This document shows positions 36,511 to 47,222 of a stretch of DNA of 64,000 nucleotides, piece after piece. The notes beneath the pieces were generated by a model, which saw only the letters and a program-made list of their open reading frames with translations, was not told the origin of the DNA and made no database searches. Source of the DNA: Vanessa cardui (lineage: Eukaryota; Arthropoda; Insecta; Lepidoptera; Nymphalidae); contig NC_061133.1 in NCBI RefSeq assembly GCF_905220365.1, positions 7,678,171 through 7,742,170 on the forward strand, in the 5' to 3' direction. Within the stretch, counting starts at the first letter, position 1. Every line of letters starts with the position of its first letter. The position numbers and the translations under genes are program-made.

Positions 36511-37910
36511 TGATGCTGTGCGTCGGCCCAGATAGCTACCATGTTGGGAAAAAGAGTGGGGCGCGTCATCGTGGACTGAACTATCTATCTCTTGCCACAG
36601 GCAGGCTGTAATGACTTTCCAAAAGTTGAGTTGAAAACTTAACTTGCTATATAGTTACCGAAACTGGCTACTTGTTAAATAGTCTACAATATTGAACATA
36701 TTATAATATAATTCGATAATACATATATTTTTCGGTAGTTGTTTGTTTATTCGTAACACTATTGACATTTATCTCTCTCTTCACTGACTTTGCAAATAAA
36801 TAATATGTCGCACAAGTATCATGAGTATTTGTCGTGTCGGCTTGATTACATTTCTTATATTTCTCATCCTTCCACTACACGAAGTACAAACAATGAGGTG
36901 GGAATGTAAATAGCGCATACTCGCATAGGAAGTACCGTAATCGTCTTCGGGTCATCGGCTCATGAAGAACTTGGAAAGTTAGGAATATGATATTTTAAAA
37001 ACATCAATAAAGGCACTCGCGAGGTATTTGTTTTTAGTAGAACACTGAATCCGTATTACATAAAATCGTGTGAACAAATAACTGCCGATTGACCACGAAC
37101 AATGTACAAGTACCGCAAGCCTCTCCCGACCAGCTACTTCTCAGGCGCCGCGGCCGCGCCGGAAAGCGTATTTGACCTCTTCCACAGTAAATTTTCCTAT
37201 CATATATTCTTACTAAGAGTAATTCTTGTTCGATTATTTATAAATGTAAGCAATTAAAGATAATTAAATAACAGCACGTATTAAATTTGAAACTATAATC
37301 TTGTAGATGCAGACGACGCTTGGAATTGTAAATGTACAGGTTAAACATAATCCAGTCATCATTCAACCTTCGAAGTAGGTGATTTATTACTGAGAGGAGC
37401 CCTATCCATCAACGCATCACAATCAATACCTGCCCTAAAACTTGTACATTGATAAAATCCGTATATGGCTCTGAGCTATTAACTGTTATACCGAGTGTAA
37501 AATACATCGATGGATGAAATAATATGCTATGTAAGTATTGTCGTACATATTAAACAGAAAAAGCTGCATTCAGTGAGGTACACATTTATTAAGCGATTAA
37601 TTATTGCATGTTATAATTATTTCGTCAAAGTAAACTCGGAAAAGAATACTGTATATACTTTAAGATCAAATATTGTTACAATCGATAACTACGCGAACTG
37701 TTGTGTACTTTTATTTACTACGTATACAATAAACGATTTCATGTCAATCTTTCTGTTTAAAGTGCCCAAGTCAGTTTAGAACCGCGACGTCCGATAAAAT
37801 TGATGTTATCGGATTCGCTTTGTACTCTTATTTGTAAAGCCGTTCGACCGAACATATCATATTACGTAATTCTAATAGCAGAAATAATATATTCAAAATT
37901 AACTCCTTTC

Positions 37911-38240
37911 TTACGCAATAATATGAGTCGAGATGGCCCAGTGGTTAGATCGCGTGCATCTTAACCGATGATTGCGGGTTCAAACCCAGGCAAGCACCGC
38001 TGATTCATGTGCTTAATTTGTCTTTATAATTCATCTCGTGCTCAGCGGTGTAGGAAAACATCGTGAAGAAACCTGCATGTGACAAATTTCAAAGAAATTC
38101 TGCCACATGTGTATTCCACCAACCCGCATTGGAACAGCGTGGTGGAATATGTTCCAAAACCTTCTCCTCAAAGGGAGAGGAGGCCTTTAGCCCAGCAGTG
38201 GGAATTTACAGGCTGTTGTTGTTGTTGTTGTTACGCAATA
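37911..38240 (+). mobile_element. tRNA-derived SINE with 10-bp target-site duplication
   Basis: The head is tRNA-like, with an A box (TGGCCCAGTGG, 37934-37944) and a B box (GGTTCAAACCC, 37977-37987) for RNA polymerase III. A tRNA-unrelated body follows, with CCTGCATGTGACAAATTTC, CCAACCCGCATTGGAACAGC and AGCAGTGGGAATTTACAGGC. It ends in a (TTG)n tail. The direct repeat TTACGCAATA flanks it at 37911-37920 and 38231-38240, so the element proper is 37921-38230. It is non-coding and mobilised by a partner LINE. It resembles the Metulj-type SINEs known from Heliconius, but that family name is from memory. The short ORF across it is meaningless. Confidence 0.9.
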
Positions 38241-41200
38241 TAAAAAAAGTAAATGCCCTTTTAAAATAAATAGTTTATATAATTACTTTCATCGATCTTC
38301 GGCTTATTGCAGTCGTAAAGTCTATTTAAATTGAGCACAACTCATTATTTTATATCATTTCATTTTAAATTAAAATAATAAAATTTATAACTCATGGAAT
38401 CGTTTTCGATTTAATTTTAGAATATCCAATTATTAATATGCTATCTTTTTAATTATCGTATGTATACAAAATGTGCGAAAAATAACGGACGGGAAATTAA
38501 TACAAAAATTTATTAAATCAATCATTTCGTCAATTTCAAACATTCAAGTGGAATAAATTTTAACACTCATAAATAAAATTATCAATTTACAGATACATTT
38601 TTAAAGAGTTTTTATACAATTTATTAAATAGCATTAAATCGAATTCGATCTGATAATCCATAAAAACCGATACAAGGCATTGATGGTTTCAGTAAGTAAA
38701 ATAAAGTCGTTATTAAGTTGCATCCCCGAGCAGCGGCCGCAAGTACTCATAATTATTGATCATAACTAGTTTGCTGGTCGATACGACTCTACTTAGAGAA
38801 TTAGGTTCGAACTCACAAGAACTCTTTATTTACCCTTAGTGTATATTTACATAGACGTTCTCAGGAGGCTTGTAGTTATATGCGGTACCTACACATGTAT
38901 GTGGTAGGCAGGTCAAGTGAACGGGGGTCTGTCTCAGCCGCCGGAACGTCTATTTGTCTTAACGCAATACCTGTCAATAGCCGTCCTAAGTTCATTGGCA
39001 TTCCCACTTTGGCGCATACATTGCGTAGAATTTATGCAGTTCATACAGCACCATTCTTTCAATACGGAGCCACCAAACCAGCTTCGTAACATGATCTTCG
39101 GTATGCCATTAGCTTGTTGACGAATTAAACACAAAATAATTATACTTAAGAAGAAGTTTACAACTTGGAGAGTTTGATTTGATCTTCAGCAGAAGCTAGA
39201 ATATTTTACACACGTACAAGGTATCTTATCAGCTTTCATAAGCGCGTTTAGCTTATCCTAGGAACCACCGTAGATCTACAAATAAATATAAACTGAAAGA
39301 GAATTCTAGATTAAGTCTATTTATAATCTAGAATTTCAATTTTCAGTTGCCTGAACATTACAGCACTTATTTGTCGCTTTATTTTGTTTCGTAATCTTTT
39401 CTTTTAACTCCAATTGCAACGCATTCGAATGTCGCTACAAGTCAATATACAGGTAATTTGAAAGATAGTGTTAAATAAAACGGTGTTCAATATTTTGTAA
39501 CAAAACAAGGAATACAAAGAGCGTTACACTCATCGTGTAAACATTGAGGGCGATAGATGCGACTCTAGCGACACGTGTGCCACCTGCTTGCCGATCATCA
39601 AATTATCACAATACACGACCACACAACGATGTAAGAATACACGCTAAATAGAGCTAACGAGTTGACCAAAATGTTTGAGTTTATTAAACAATGAAATGTA
39701 CACCACTAAAGCTTGTTAAGTGTGCGAAATTCTGACTCATTATAATCGAGTACATGCTAAATGACGCTTGAAATTATTGAATTGAGAATGTCATTTACCA
39801 TCAACAGTTTTATTTTTAATTTTTAGTATCCTAGGTTGTATTTAAAAAAAGAAAATTAAATAATTTTATTACCTTTACATTTAATTAAACGAGTAATGAA
39901 GGAGATGTTGTAAATTAGTTGACAAGATCGAGCTAAAGGATAAAAATACATGAATTGAACACGATAAACCTAATGATAATTCTGTTTATTAAAATCTTTG
40001 ACTATTTTTTGTACGCGTTCTCTGCGCTTCTTAAGAGCAACGGATGTAATATAATAAATAAAGGATTTATATTATAGCAGTGTAATAAATTGGTATTATC
40101 AAAAAACATGCAATAAAAAGCATAATTTAGCTAGAATTATTTAAAGTCTGTTGAACGTAGCTTAGGTCAGTGAAATGACGGTAATTTATTTACTTACTCG
40201 AGTCGAAATCCCCTAACTTAACAGTAGTTTTATTACTAACAGCGTCGGTGTTCATGTGACTTTCGATAGAGAGGCAGTTTCTTTCTTTTCGTTGGAATTT
40301 TATTACAATGTATGAAAATATACCTACTAGCTACCCGGGCCGACTTCGCACAACTAGAACTAAGGCCTTCATAAAAAGTTTATATCGTAATTCATACAAA
40401 ATATTGCCAATCGAAACGTATCATACAATAAATGCCTCATAAAAGATTTTTCTTTACTTTATTGTATCATAAAAACATCTGTGTGTACATACCGATTATC
40501 ATTTATAAACACAGAAGCTTTAATTGAGATAAAAAATCAGAGTTGAATGATTTGTTAAGTAAAATTTAAACAAATTAGTCAAACTTCTACATTAAACCTT
40601 TGACAACTCTTAAGGGATAAATAAAAATCAGCTTATAATGTAAATTCACATTACTGGCAAAGAATACAGCCATCCATCTCAACCCTGGGTTGTGTTAAAG
40701 GCAACTTTTTTAAACTAGCAGCATCCAGGGCCTCAACAAACCATACCGCAACGTTAAATAACGTGATAACGGGACGAGAACACACAGGCGAAAGTAATTC
40801 ATAGGAGTTTTGGCAAAAAATGAAAACAAGCGAATGAACATAATCAACGGAAAATTGATCATACTGTTACTATGTCTTTACAGTTAGAGGCTGCACAGTA
40901 AATGACTGCCTCAGAGTATTGATCAGTCCATCTTTTTTGAAATTTATAACATTATATATCAGACAGACAAGCAATTGAGCCACTTCTACCCACAGACGTC
41001 ATGTCGTCATGACTGGAGTAAGAGAAATAATTCATTACTTGCACGATCAATCAGCTGCCAACCATGTGACCGTAATTACACCGGATCCCTTGCCCTTCTG
41101 AAGTGAACACACTGCTGATTTGCAATGGAACAACTGTGGGTGGTATCTACTGAGATGGATTTACACAAGGTCCTATCTTTATTTGCATTTCTTCAAATAT

Positions 41201-41898
41201 GCATATTACAAGAACTTTTAACGATTCTTTATATTACCTTAGTTTTATTAAGATGTTTTATCGTCGTGTTTTCAATTGCTTTGGCTCACTAACCCATGAT
41301 TAAAGAAATACGAAATTTTGCTGTTTACTATCGCGAGGATACGTACTCGAATTTTTATCCTTATTGGATTTTGTACAAAAAAAAATTTGAACTCACGTTC
41401 TAACAACGAATGTAGAAGTAATTATGACTAGTTCTAGCTATTTTTTGCGTATTCTTTGCAGTAATTTTTTACAGATATAAAATTACACGATAAAAATACA
41501 AAACTTCAAATTTATAGTTTCCACATCGTGACCGTATTGTATGCGATGTTAATATCAGTTATTGCATTTACAATAAGAAATACATTTACAGTTTATTATT
41601 AACAAATACACATAAATATCCAATATGAAAGTCAACTTTTTAAGCATATAATATAATCTTGTAAGGCATAAATTGGTCTTTCCATTAATTCAGTGGACCC
41701 GACAGAAAAACGGAAGTTTCTTATACGGATCTATGTATGTTGTAAATAATTATACTTCTTTGCCGAAGATGTCAAAAATACAAAATAGTAGAGTGTTTGG
41801 GCCACAAAGTGCGTTCAAATTTCATCTTTCTAGGTTTTTAAAAGATAAGATAATTTTTCAATACAATTTTTATTTTATTTTGATATAGCTGAGAATAT
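38241..41898. other. AT-rich non-coding stretch with possible transposon remnants
   Basis: A compositionally distinct block at 38860-39135 is open in overlapping frames on both strands and may be an old element I do not recognise. A short piece (40326-40350) resembles the head of the repeat at 60.43 kb. A GC-richer patch at 40670-40800 has no assignment. No gene was seen. Confidence 0.5.
40326..40350 (+). repeat. Short fragment of the CCCGGCTTCGCAC-type repeat
   Basis: The local sequence CTAGCTACCCGGGCCGACTTCGCAC resembles the conserved head of the family represented at 60428-60645. Only about 25 bases are recognisable. Confidence 0.35.
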
Positions 41899-42056
41899 GA
41901 CGACCTCCGTAGTCGAGCAGTGTGTACACCGGTTTTCATTCCACTCCGGGTGTTTGTGGTACTGTCGTTAATTCTGATTTTCCATAACACAAGTGCTTTA
42001 GCTACATTGGGATCAGAGTAATGTACGTGATGTTGTCCAATATTTATTTATTTATA
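41899..42056 (+). mobile_element. SINE copy with internal deletion
   Basis: GACGACCTCCGTAGTCGAGCAGTGTGTACACCGG at the head and GGTGTTTGTGGTACTGTCG, CATAACACAAGTGCTTTAGC and GGGATCAGAGTAATGTACGTGATG in the tail match a tRNA-derived SINE I know as widespread in Lepidoptera. It ends in ATTTATTTATTTA. The middle segment, where the B box (a GGTTCGA-type sequence) would be, is missing. This copy therefore lacks half of its internal promoter and should be dead. Confidence 0.7.
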
Positions 42057-42074
42057 ATTAAATATTAATAAGAA

Positions 42075-42560
42075 TTTTTCTCATAAGAATTTAAAAATAT
42101 GTTTATTACATTTTTACTCGACATGTGAGACCTAACTCGTGGCACTGGAATAATCCCTTAAAATCCAACTCCCACCGTTCTTTCGGTTGGGCATTACAGG
42201 ACTGCTTGCCGGTAAACGCTATAGCGCCGCCCCAGAAGCTAGCCATGCGGGCTAGCTTCTGGGGCGGCGTGGTATAATGAGTCCTTGAGGGGAGAAGGCC
42301 TACGGTCTTATTCAGCGGAGTAGCCCATCAACCTCCTTCCGCGACAAGGCACTCTCACAGATATAAGCCATCCAGGTCATATCGCTGTTGAGCATGGCGT
42401 TAATGATTGTTATAGTCGACTGTACTAACTGCACCTGGGAATACCTGATTATCACGCGGCACTGATTATCAGGGTTTAGTGCGCCTGGTCCAGTGTCGCA
42501 GCACACTTGTGGCAGGAGGTCAATAACTCCAAACTCGCAATCCCGTTCAGATAATTAGCG
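42075..42560 (-). mobile_element. 3' end of a non-LTR retrotransposon (possibly R1/Jockey-like), 5'-truncated
   Basis: On the minus strand a frame open from about 42560 ends at a stop at 42314-42312. Its last 40 residues carry Asn-Ala-Met-Leu, Trp-Met-Ala, Cys-Glu and Ser-Arg-Lys-Glu in the order I associate with the C-terminus of ORF2 in R1/Jockey-type LINEs (Trp..Ala..Cys-Glu..Lys-Glu). A 3'UTR follows with a perfect 20-bp stem-loop (42225-42269), ending near 42075 in AT-rich sequence. There is no ATG and no catalytic domain, so it is a dead-on-arrival copy. Assignment to a clade is tentative. Confidence 0.5.
42225..42269 (-). repeat. Perfect 20-bp inverted repeat (stem-loop) with 5-nt loop
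   Basis: CGCCGCCCCAGAAGCTAGCC at 42225-42244 is exactly complementary to 42250-42269, with loop ATGCG at 42245-42249. It lies about 43 bases after the stop codon of the LINE-like frame on the minus strand, so in the element's RNA it would form a very stable 3'UTR hairpin. Confidence 0.95.
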
Positions 42561-45500
42561 AATGATTAAGACCCCTGGGCGAATTCTAGGTGATTTAATT
42601 AGTCACCTTATTTCCTGTTATGGTTGACAAATTATTACCTCTTTGACCTTTAATTAAAAAAATATATAATCTTATTTTATTCTTAAAATTAAGATGATTA
42701 TTATTCATTATTCTTAACACTAGACTCAAACTGTGTTGTTTTCCTTTGTTTTTTTGACATTAAAAATTAATTAGTAATTGTTAAGGTTTTTATTTTATTA
42801 TATGTAGTTATATTTGGACGCTGCTTGTAGTTTTACAGCATTTGTTATATTTATAAATTATATTGTATAAATGTATAATATTTTAAGCAGATATCTATAG
42901 TAATTAAAGGCTTAGGATGAGGGCGCAATTAGCCCTGGAAGGTATAGAGGCGACTCATATCTTTACAATTAACTTATAATCCTCAAACACGTATATAATT
43001 TATCAAACCAAACTGTCAACAGTCCGTTGCTAATTAAATGTGGCTTCATATTAACTGCATATTATTAAAAGCCGCTTATTACTTTAGATAAAAACATTTT
43101 ACTTCTATGCTACGACTTACTACGCGCTATTTTGTAGCTTGTGTTACTTAACCTATATTTTTTTTTAAATCATTTTATTTCATATTAAACAAAAACAATT
43201 CAATATCTTACTACTAAATTTTCAGTAATTGTTCATTTTCTTACCATTAATTAAGAACAACAAACATAAAAATAAAACCGTGATTATTTATCGAGGAGTG
43301 CTCGATATGTTATAATTTTTTATATGGTTAAAGCCAATGACGAATGATTATTTAAACTCGAACATCGATTAAACAATTCGAAATTCGAAAGTCGATTGAA
43401 CTGAATAATTGTTCAACAAAATTTAAAATCTATTCATTCCTTTCAAATACTATTATTATCGTGTACTGTTTTCTAAACACAGCCTATGAAATTATAATAC
43501 CATTTAAAAAGTGAGTGTATTTGCGTAACATTTTTTATGAGTCGTAATTATGTTTTTGAAACTTTTGTATTTTATTTTTAATATTCCTACTGATGATGGC
43601 ACAAGAAACGAAATCATGACCTGTTCCAAAAAAAGATACGATAAAAACTTATTGTAGTCGATGATATCACGCCACACTTATAAATTATTATTTAATTTTA
43701 TAAGTTACGGATAATTAAAAAACAATTTCTGATAATTGTGAACAACTATAACTAGATTCAGTTTTATTTCCTCTAATCTTTATTAAATACCCAATTTTAG
43801 AATTATTTAACTTTTTAAAGTGTGTTTTTTTTAATCAATTAAACAATTAAAATCATCAGATTAGTCATGGTTAGTAGTATACGTTATACCTAAATATTAT
43901 TAATAATCAACAACGACAAATTAGCAGACATTTCATTATTACTAAATATTATTTTTCAAAATCCTTTTTTGAAAGTTTTGATCTTATTATTTATGTAAAA
44001 TCATATTTTGAGTCAGGAAATCTTAATTGGACTTTAGGACCCGCTCCCTGTTCTTTGGTTAGCGGTCAACGATCGCAGTCTACCATTTGGAAGGTCACTG
44101 AGCGACCTTCTTTCGTCGGGCCATCAGCGCGTAATGTTTCTGTTCCGGACACCCTATGTTTATACCATGCGCCAACAGTTATACGAGCTTTCGTGTCCAA
44201 TGTAGGTCGCGTTTCTATGTCGATCAAAAACCTGGTCAAAACTTAAATTGGTCCAGTGACTGAGTACAATTTATTCTTGCGTGAATATCTGAGCCGCACG
44301 ATATTTATTATTATTATAAGTAATCCATGCAGTGTCTGCACAGTATATATATTTTAAATACTTTCTGATCTCACGGTGACATTATCACAATGGCTTAACA
44401 AGTCTTTCCTGCGAATACCTTTGTGGGAACGTCAGGGACTGAGTCACATCGCACGCAAAACACGCGAACCCTTTATGTCAGATAATTTAAACGGACGTAG
44501 ACATAAAAACGTATTATGTCGGCTTAATGATACGTTCTGTATGCGATTCTAAAAAGGCGTACGATGAAGGCCTAAGGTCAAAAAAGATAATCCGAGTCTC
44601 CTTGACTTAGTCATAGTATAATACAGAATGCCGATTTTTTACAAATAATTACAAATGAAATTACGGAGTATTCAAATAAATGTTAATCTTTAATAAAGTA
44701 TTGGTAAGCGCATTCAAATGAAACGAATAAAGAATTTTAATTTAAAATGTGTGAAGCAAAAAAAATCTTCCAAAACATCTAAAAAGCATGTAACATGCTT
44801 CACGAAGATATACGCGGTGACCTCGAAATGAAAATCTTGCAGCACTCCCGACCGTTATAATAACGAGGTCATTTATCAACTTTGTATTTGTTTCTGTCTG
44901 TACACGCGCATTGAGATAGAGATTAGATTATAGCCTTTGATACATACGGCGTTATTAACTTTCGTTATAGATAACTAAAACTCGTATCAGTTGATTACAC
45001 GCAATTATATTTACAGTTTCAATACGTAATGAGCTGGCATACGTGTTTATCTTTATAAATATTGTTTGTCTTTACGAGTCCGTTACATTATGATAAATCA
45101 ATGTCCAGAGATTAAACTACTCTTGCTTTATTGAAAATGGAAATACTCAAAATAACCTGTCATTCACGCTCTCGCAATTGCGTGTCAAATCAATCTTGTT
45201 AATGTTATACACTCGTTTTGTCATTACTCTTACTGCGTCATTTATTATATTCTTCCTATTAAAATTGTGCCCGTGTAGGCATTACCGATATAAAACTTAC
45301 CAGTTTGATAGGGATACCATCTATAAAGCTAGTCGTTCTTCCCACTAAAACATTCATTATGTCAAAAGCAAATCTAGAAGGCATTTAGACTTTAGCTACT
45401 GTATACATACAACGAATCTTTATTCCATCCCATATTTTGAAAATCGAATTAATTTTTTTTATCGACAAATCGTTGTATTCGATTCTCGATTTTCAAAGAA

Positions 45501-47065
45501 GTTTAGTTTACATCGAATTTAACGTGCTCACTCTTTGAGGTTCTCAACTCACCTCCCATCAGTGTATGAGTAAATAAATTTTTGTCATACGATATCTCAT
45601 GAACGAATCAAACGATTGAGATCCGTGACACGACGTTCTGTAGGGTTCATCGAAACTTAGATCTGATTAGACTTAGGTGTCAATCGGACGGGCTATTTCG
45701 AAAACATTCGAAAAAGAGAAAATAACCTTTTTTTCCAATATTTTTTTCTTCTTTCTATTGTTTCTTTGTAATTAGATTATTTCTTTCAACGTTTAAAACT
45801 GTATCGAAAGCCACACAACAAATTTCCAATAACCTATAATAAAAAAGAAAAAAATGTAGGTAATAAATAATACTTTTAGAATTTTCAATTCCAAATTGCA
45901 TCGAATACCCACCGAAATTACGTTTACATCACAGTACTAATATGTATTTTTAAACTGTGTTATTTGTAAGTGTGCTTTTATATTAATATAAAATTAATTG
46001 ATTTCGGTAAAAGTAAATTTTCGAATAGAATCTTTTTAACTTTAGAAATAAAACAAACCAAAATCAAAAAAATCGTTTTAAAATATCACACATTGAAAGT
46101 TTCCAAATAAGTATTTTTCTACGTAACTTCGAAATTTCCCACTCAATTGATTTAACGGGTCAACAGCTTTTCACATCTTATTTAAGCGCGTGTTCATTGT
46201 CACGTAATATTCAGAAAAGATGTAAAGAGAAAACTTTATTACTTGTCTCCAGTTCCTTTCATATCCAAAGATAATGTGAACTGCAATTATTACTTATATA
46301 CCTAGTCGTTGACGTAATTTTTACTAAACTGCTATAGTATTGTGGTACAGAATATACATAACTATATGTTTTTGAGAGAATTCTCTCTATATAAATACAA
46401 TGTTTATTCTATATACAAATACAATGTATATTCTATGCATTTTCGAAGCGTTCATTTGGTTGCGTTCAATCTATCGTTGTTAGCACGTGCGTGAAGATTT
46501 TTAACATGGTATCATTAAAGTATCGGAGTATTAATAAAAAAATGTTAAAAAGCCGTTGTACGTATACTGGACATTGTATTACTAAGTACTAAACAGTTTA
46601 AAATTTTGTGATCCTAAAAAATAAAAAAAAAGTCTGTCGAATTGAAAATTGTTACATACAATTTTAATAAAATTATAATATTATAATAAATATTACAAAT
46701 GTAGAAAACTATACACAAATTGATAGTATTTTAGAAAGTCTCTTATTTATAGGATCTCTTTAATCCATGTTTTTCTTGCAAATATTTTTTATTAATATAT
46801 AATTTTTTTTTTTTTAAATCCTTTCAAAACATTATATACATAAGTCAAATAACATCTGAGATCAGCGCTCGACTGAAAACCAAACATTCAAATCTATGGA
46901 CAAATCAATCATTTCTGTTTTGTATCTGCGTTCTTTCATACTCAGGCCGTGTTGCTGATCGAATATTCTATAAGTCGAAGTTTTAAAATCATTTCATTAT
47001 TAAATTAGATTGATAGCAGTTTTCGCCTAGAGCGAAGACCTCGTGCACGTCTTGTCATTTAGATA
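42561..47065. other. AT-rich non-coding stretch, no gene seen
   Basis: The only structured item noted is a small hairpin at 44090-44110 (GAAGGTC / GACCTTC) inside a GC-richer patch at 44035-44250. That patch could be an old transposon fragment. An imperfect tandem repeat of about 25 bp lies at 46383-46440. Confidence 0.55.
46383..46440. repeat. Imperfect tandem repeat, about 25-bp unit
   Basis: The unit TTCTATATAAATACAATGTTTA recurs as TTCTATATACAAATACAATGTATA and then begins a third time (TTCTATGCAT). It is a simple AT-rich local duplication. Confidence 0.7.
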
Positions 47066-47222
47066 TTCCGGGAGAACTACTTTCATCGGCCGGGATAAAA
47101 AGTAGCATATGCCTTTCTCTATATAATAAGCGATGTGCATACCTAAACTTCATGACGAATAGTGTATGAAACGAGAAAGTGAAAAGAAACATATAAACAA
47201 ATTTACTTTCACATTTAAGCAA
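47066..47222 (+). repeat. Degenerate LINE 3'UTR-type repeat
   Basis: TTCCGGGAGAACTACTTTCATC, GGCCGGGATAAAAAGTAGCA, TATGCCTTTCTCTATATAA and the terminal AACAAATTTACTTTCACATTTA follow the order of a LINE tail very common in arthropods. I recall that tail as 'CCGTGGGAACTACTTCACCGACCGGGATAAAAAGTAGCCTATG ... ACTTACTTTCACATTTATAATA'. The overlapping minus-strand ORF is a shadow. Confidence 0.65.

Larger units (their letters stand above)
34206..37910. other. AT-rich non-coding stretch with short repeat fragments
   Basis: It contains two pieces of one interspersed repeat (35340-35400 and 36465-36510), a 22-bp tandem duplication (35751-35794), and a GC-rich patch at 37135-37185 between a pyrimidine-rich acceptor-like TTCTCAG and a GTAAAT. 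No gene was identified. Confidence 0.5.

Noticed and set aside
37925..38000. A functional tRNA gene
   Set aside because: A and B boxes are present, but the sequence continues into a SINE body with a repeat tail and target-site duplications.
38063..38269. Plus-strand ORF ending in a leucine run
   Set aside because: It lies inside the SINE; the leucines come from the (TTG)n tail.
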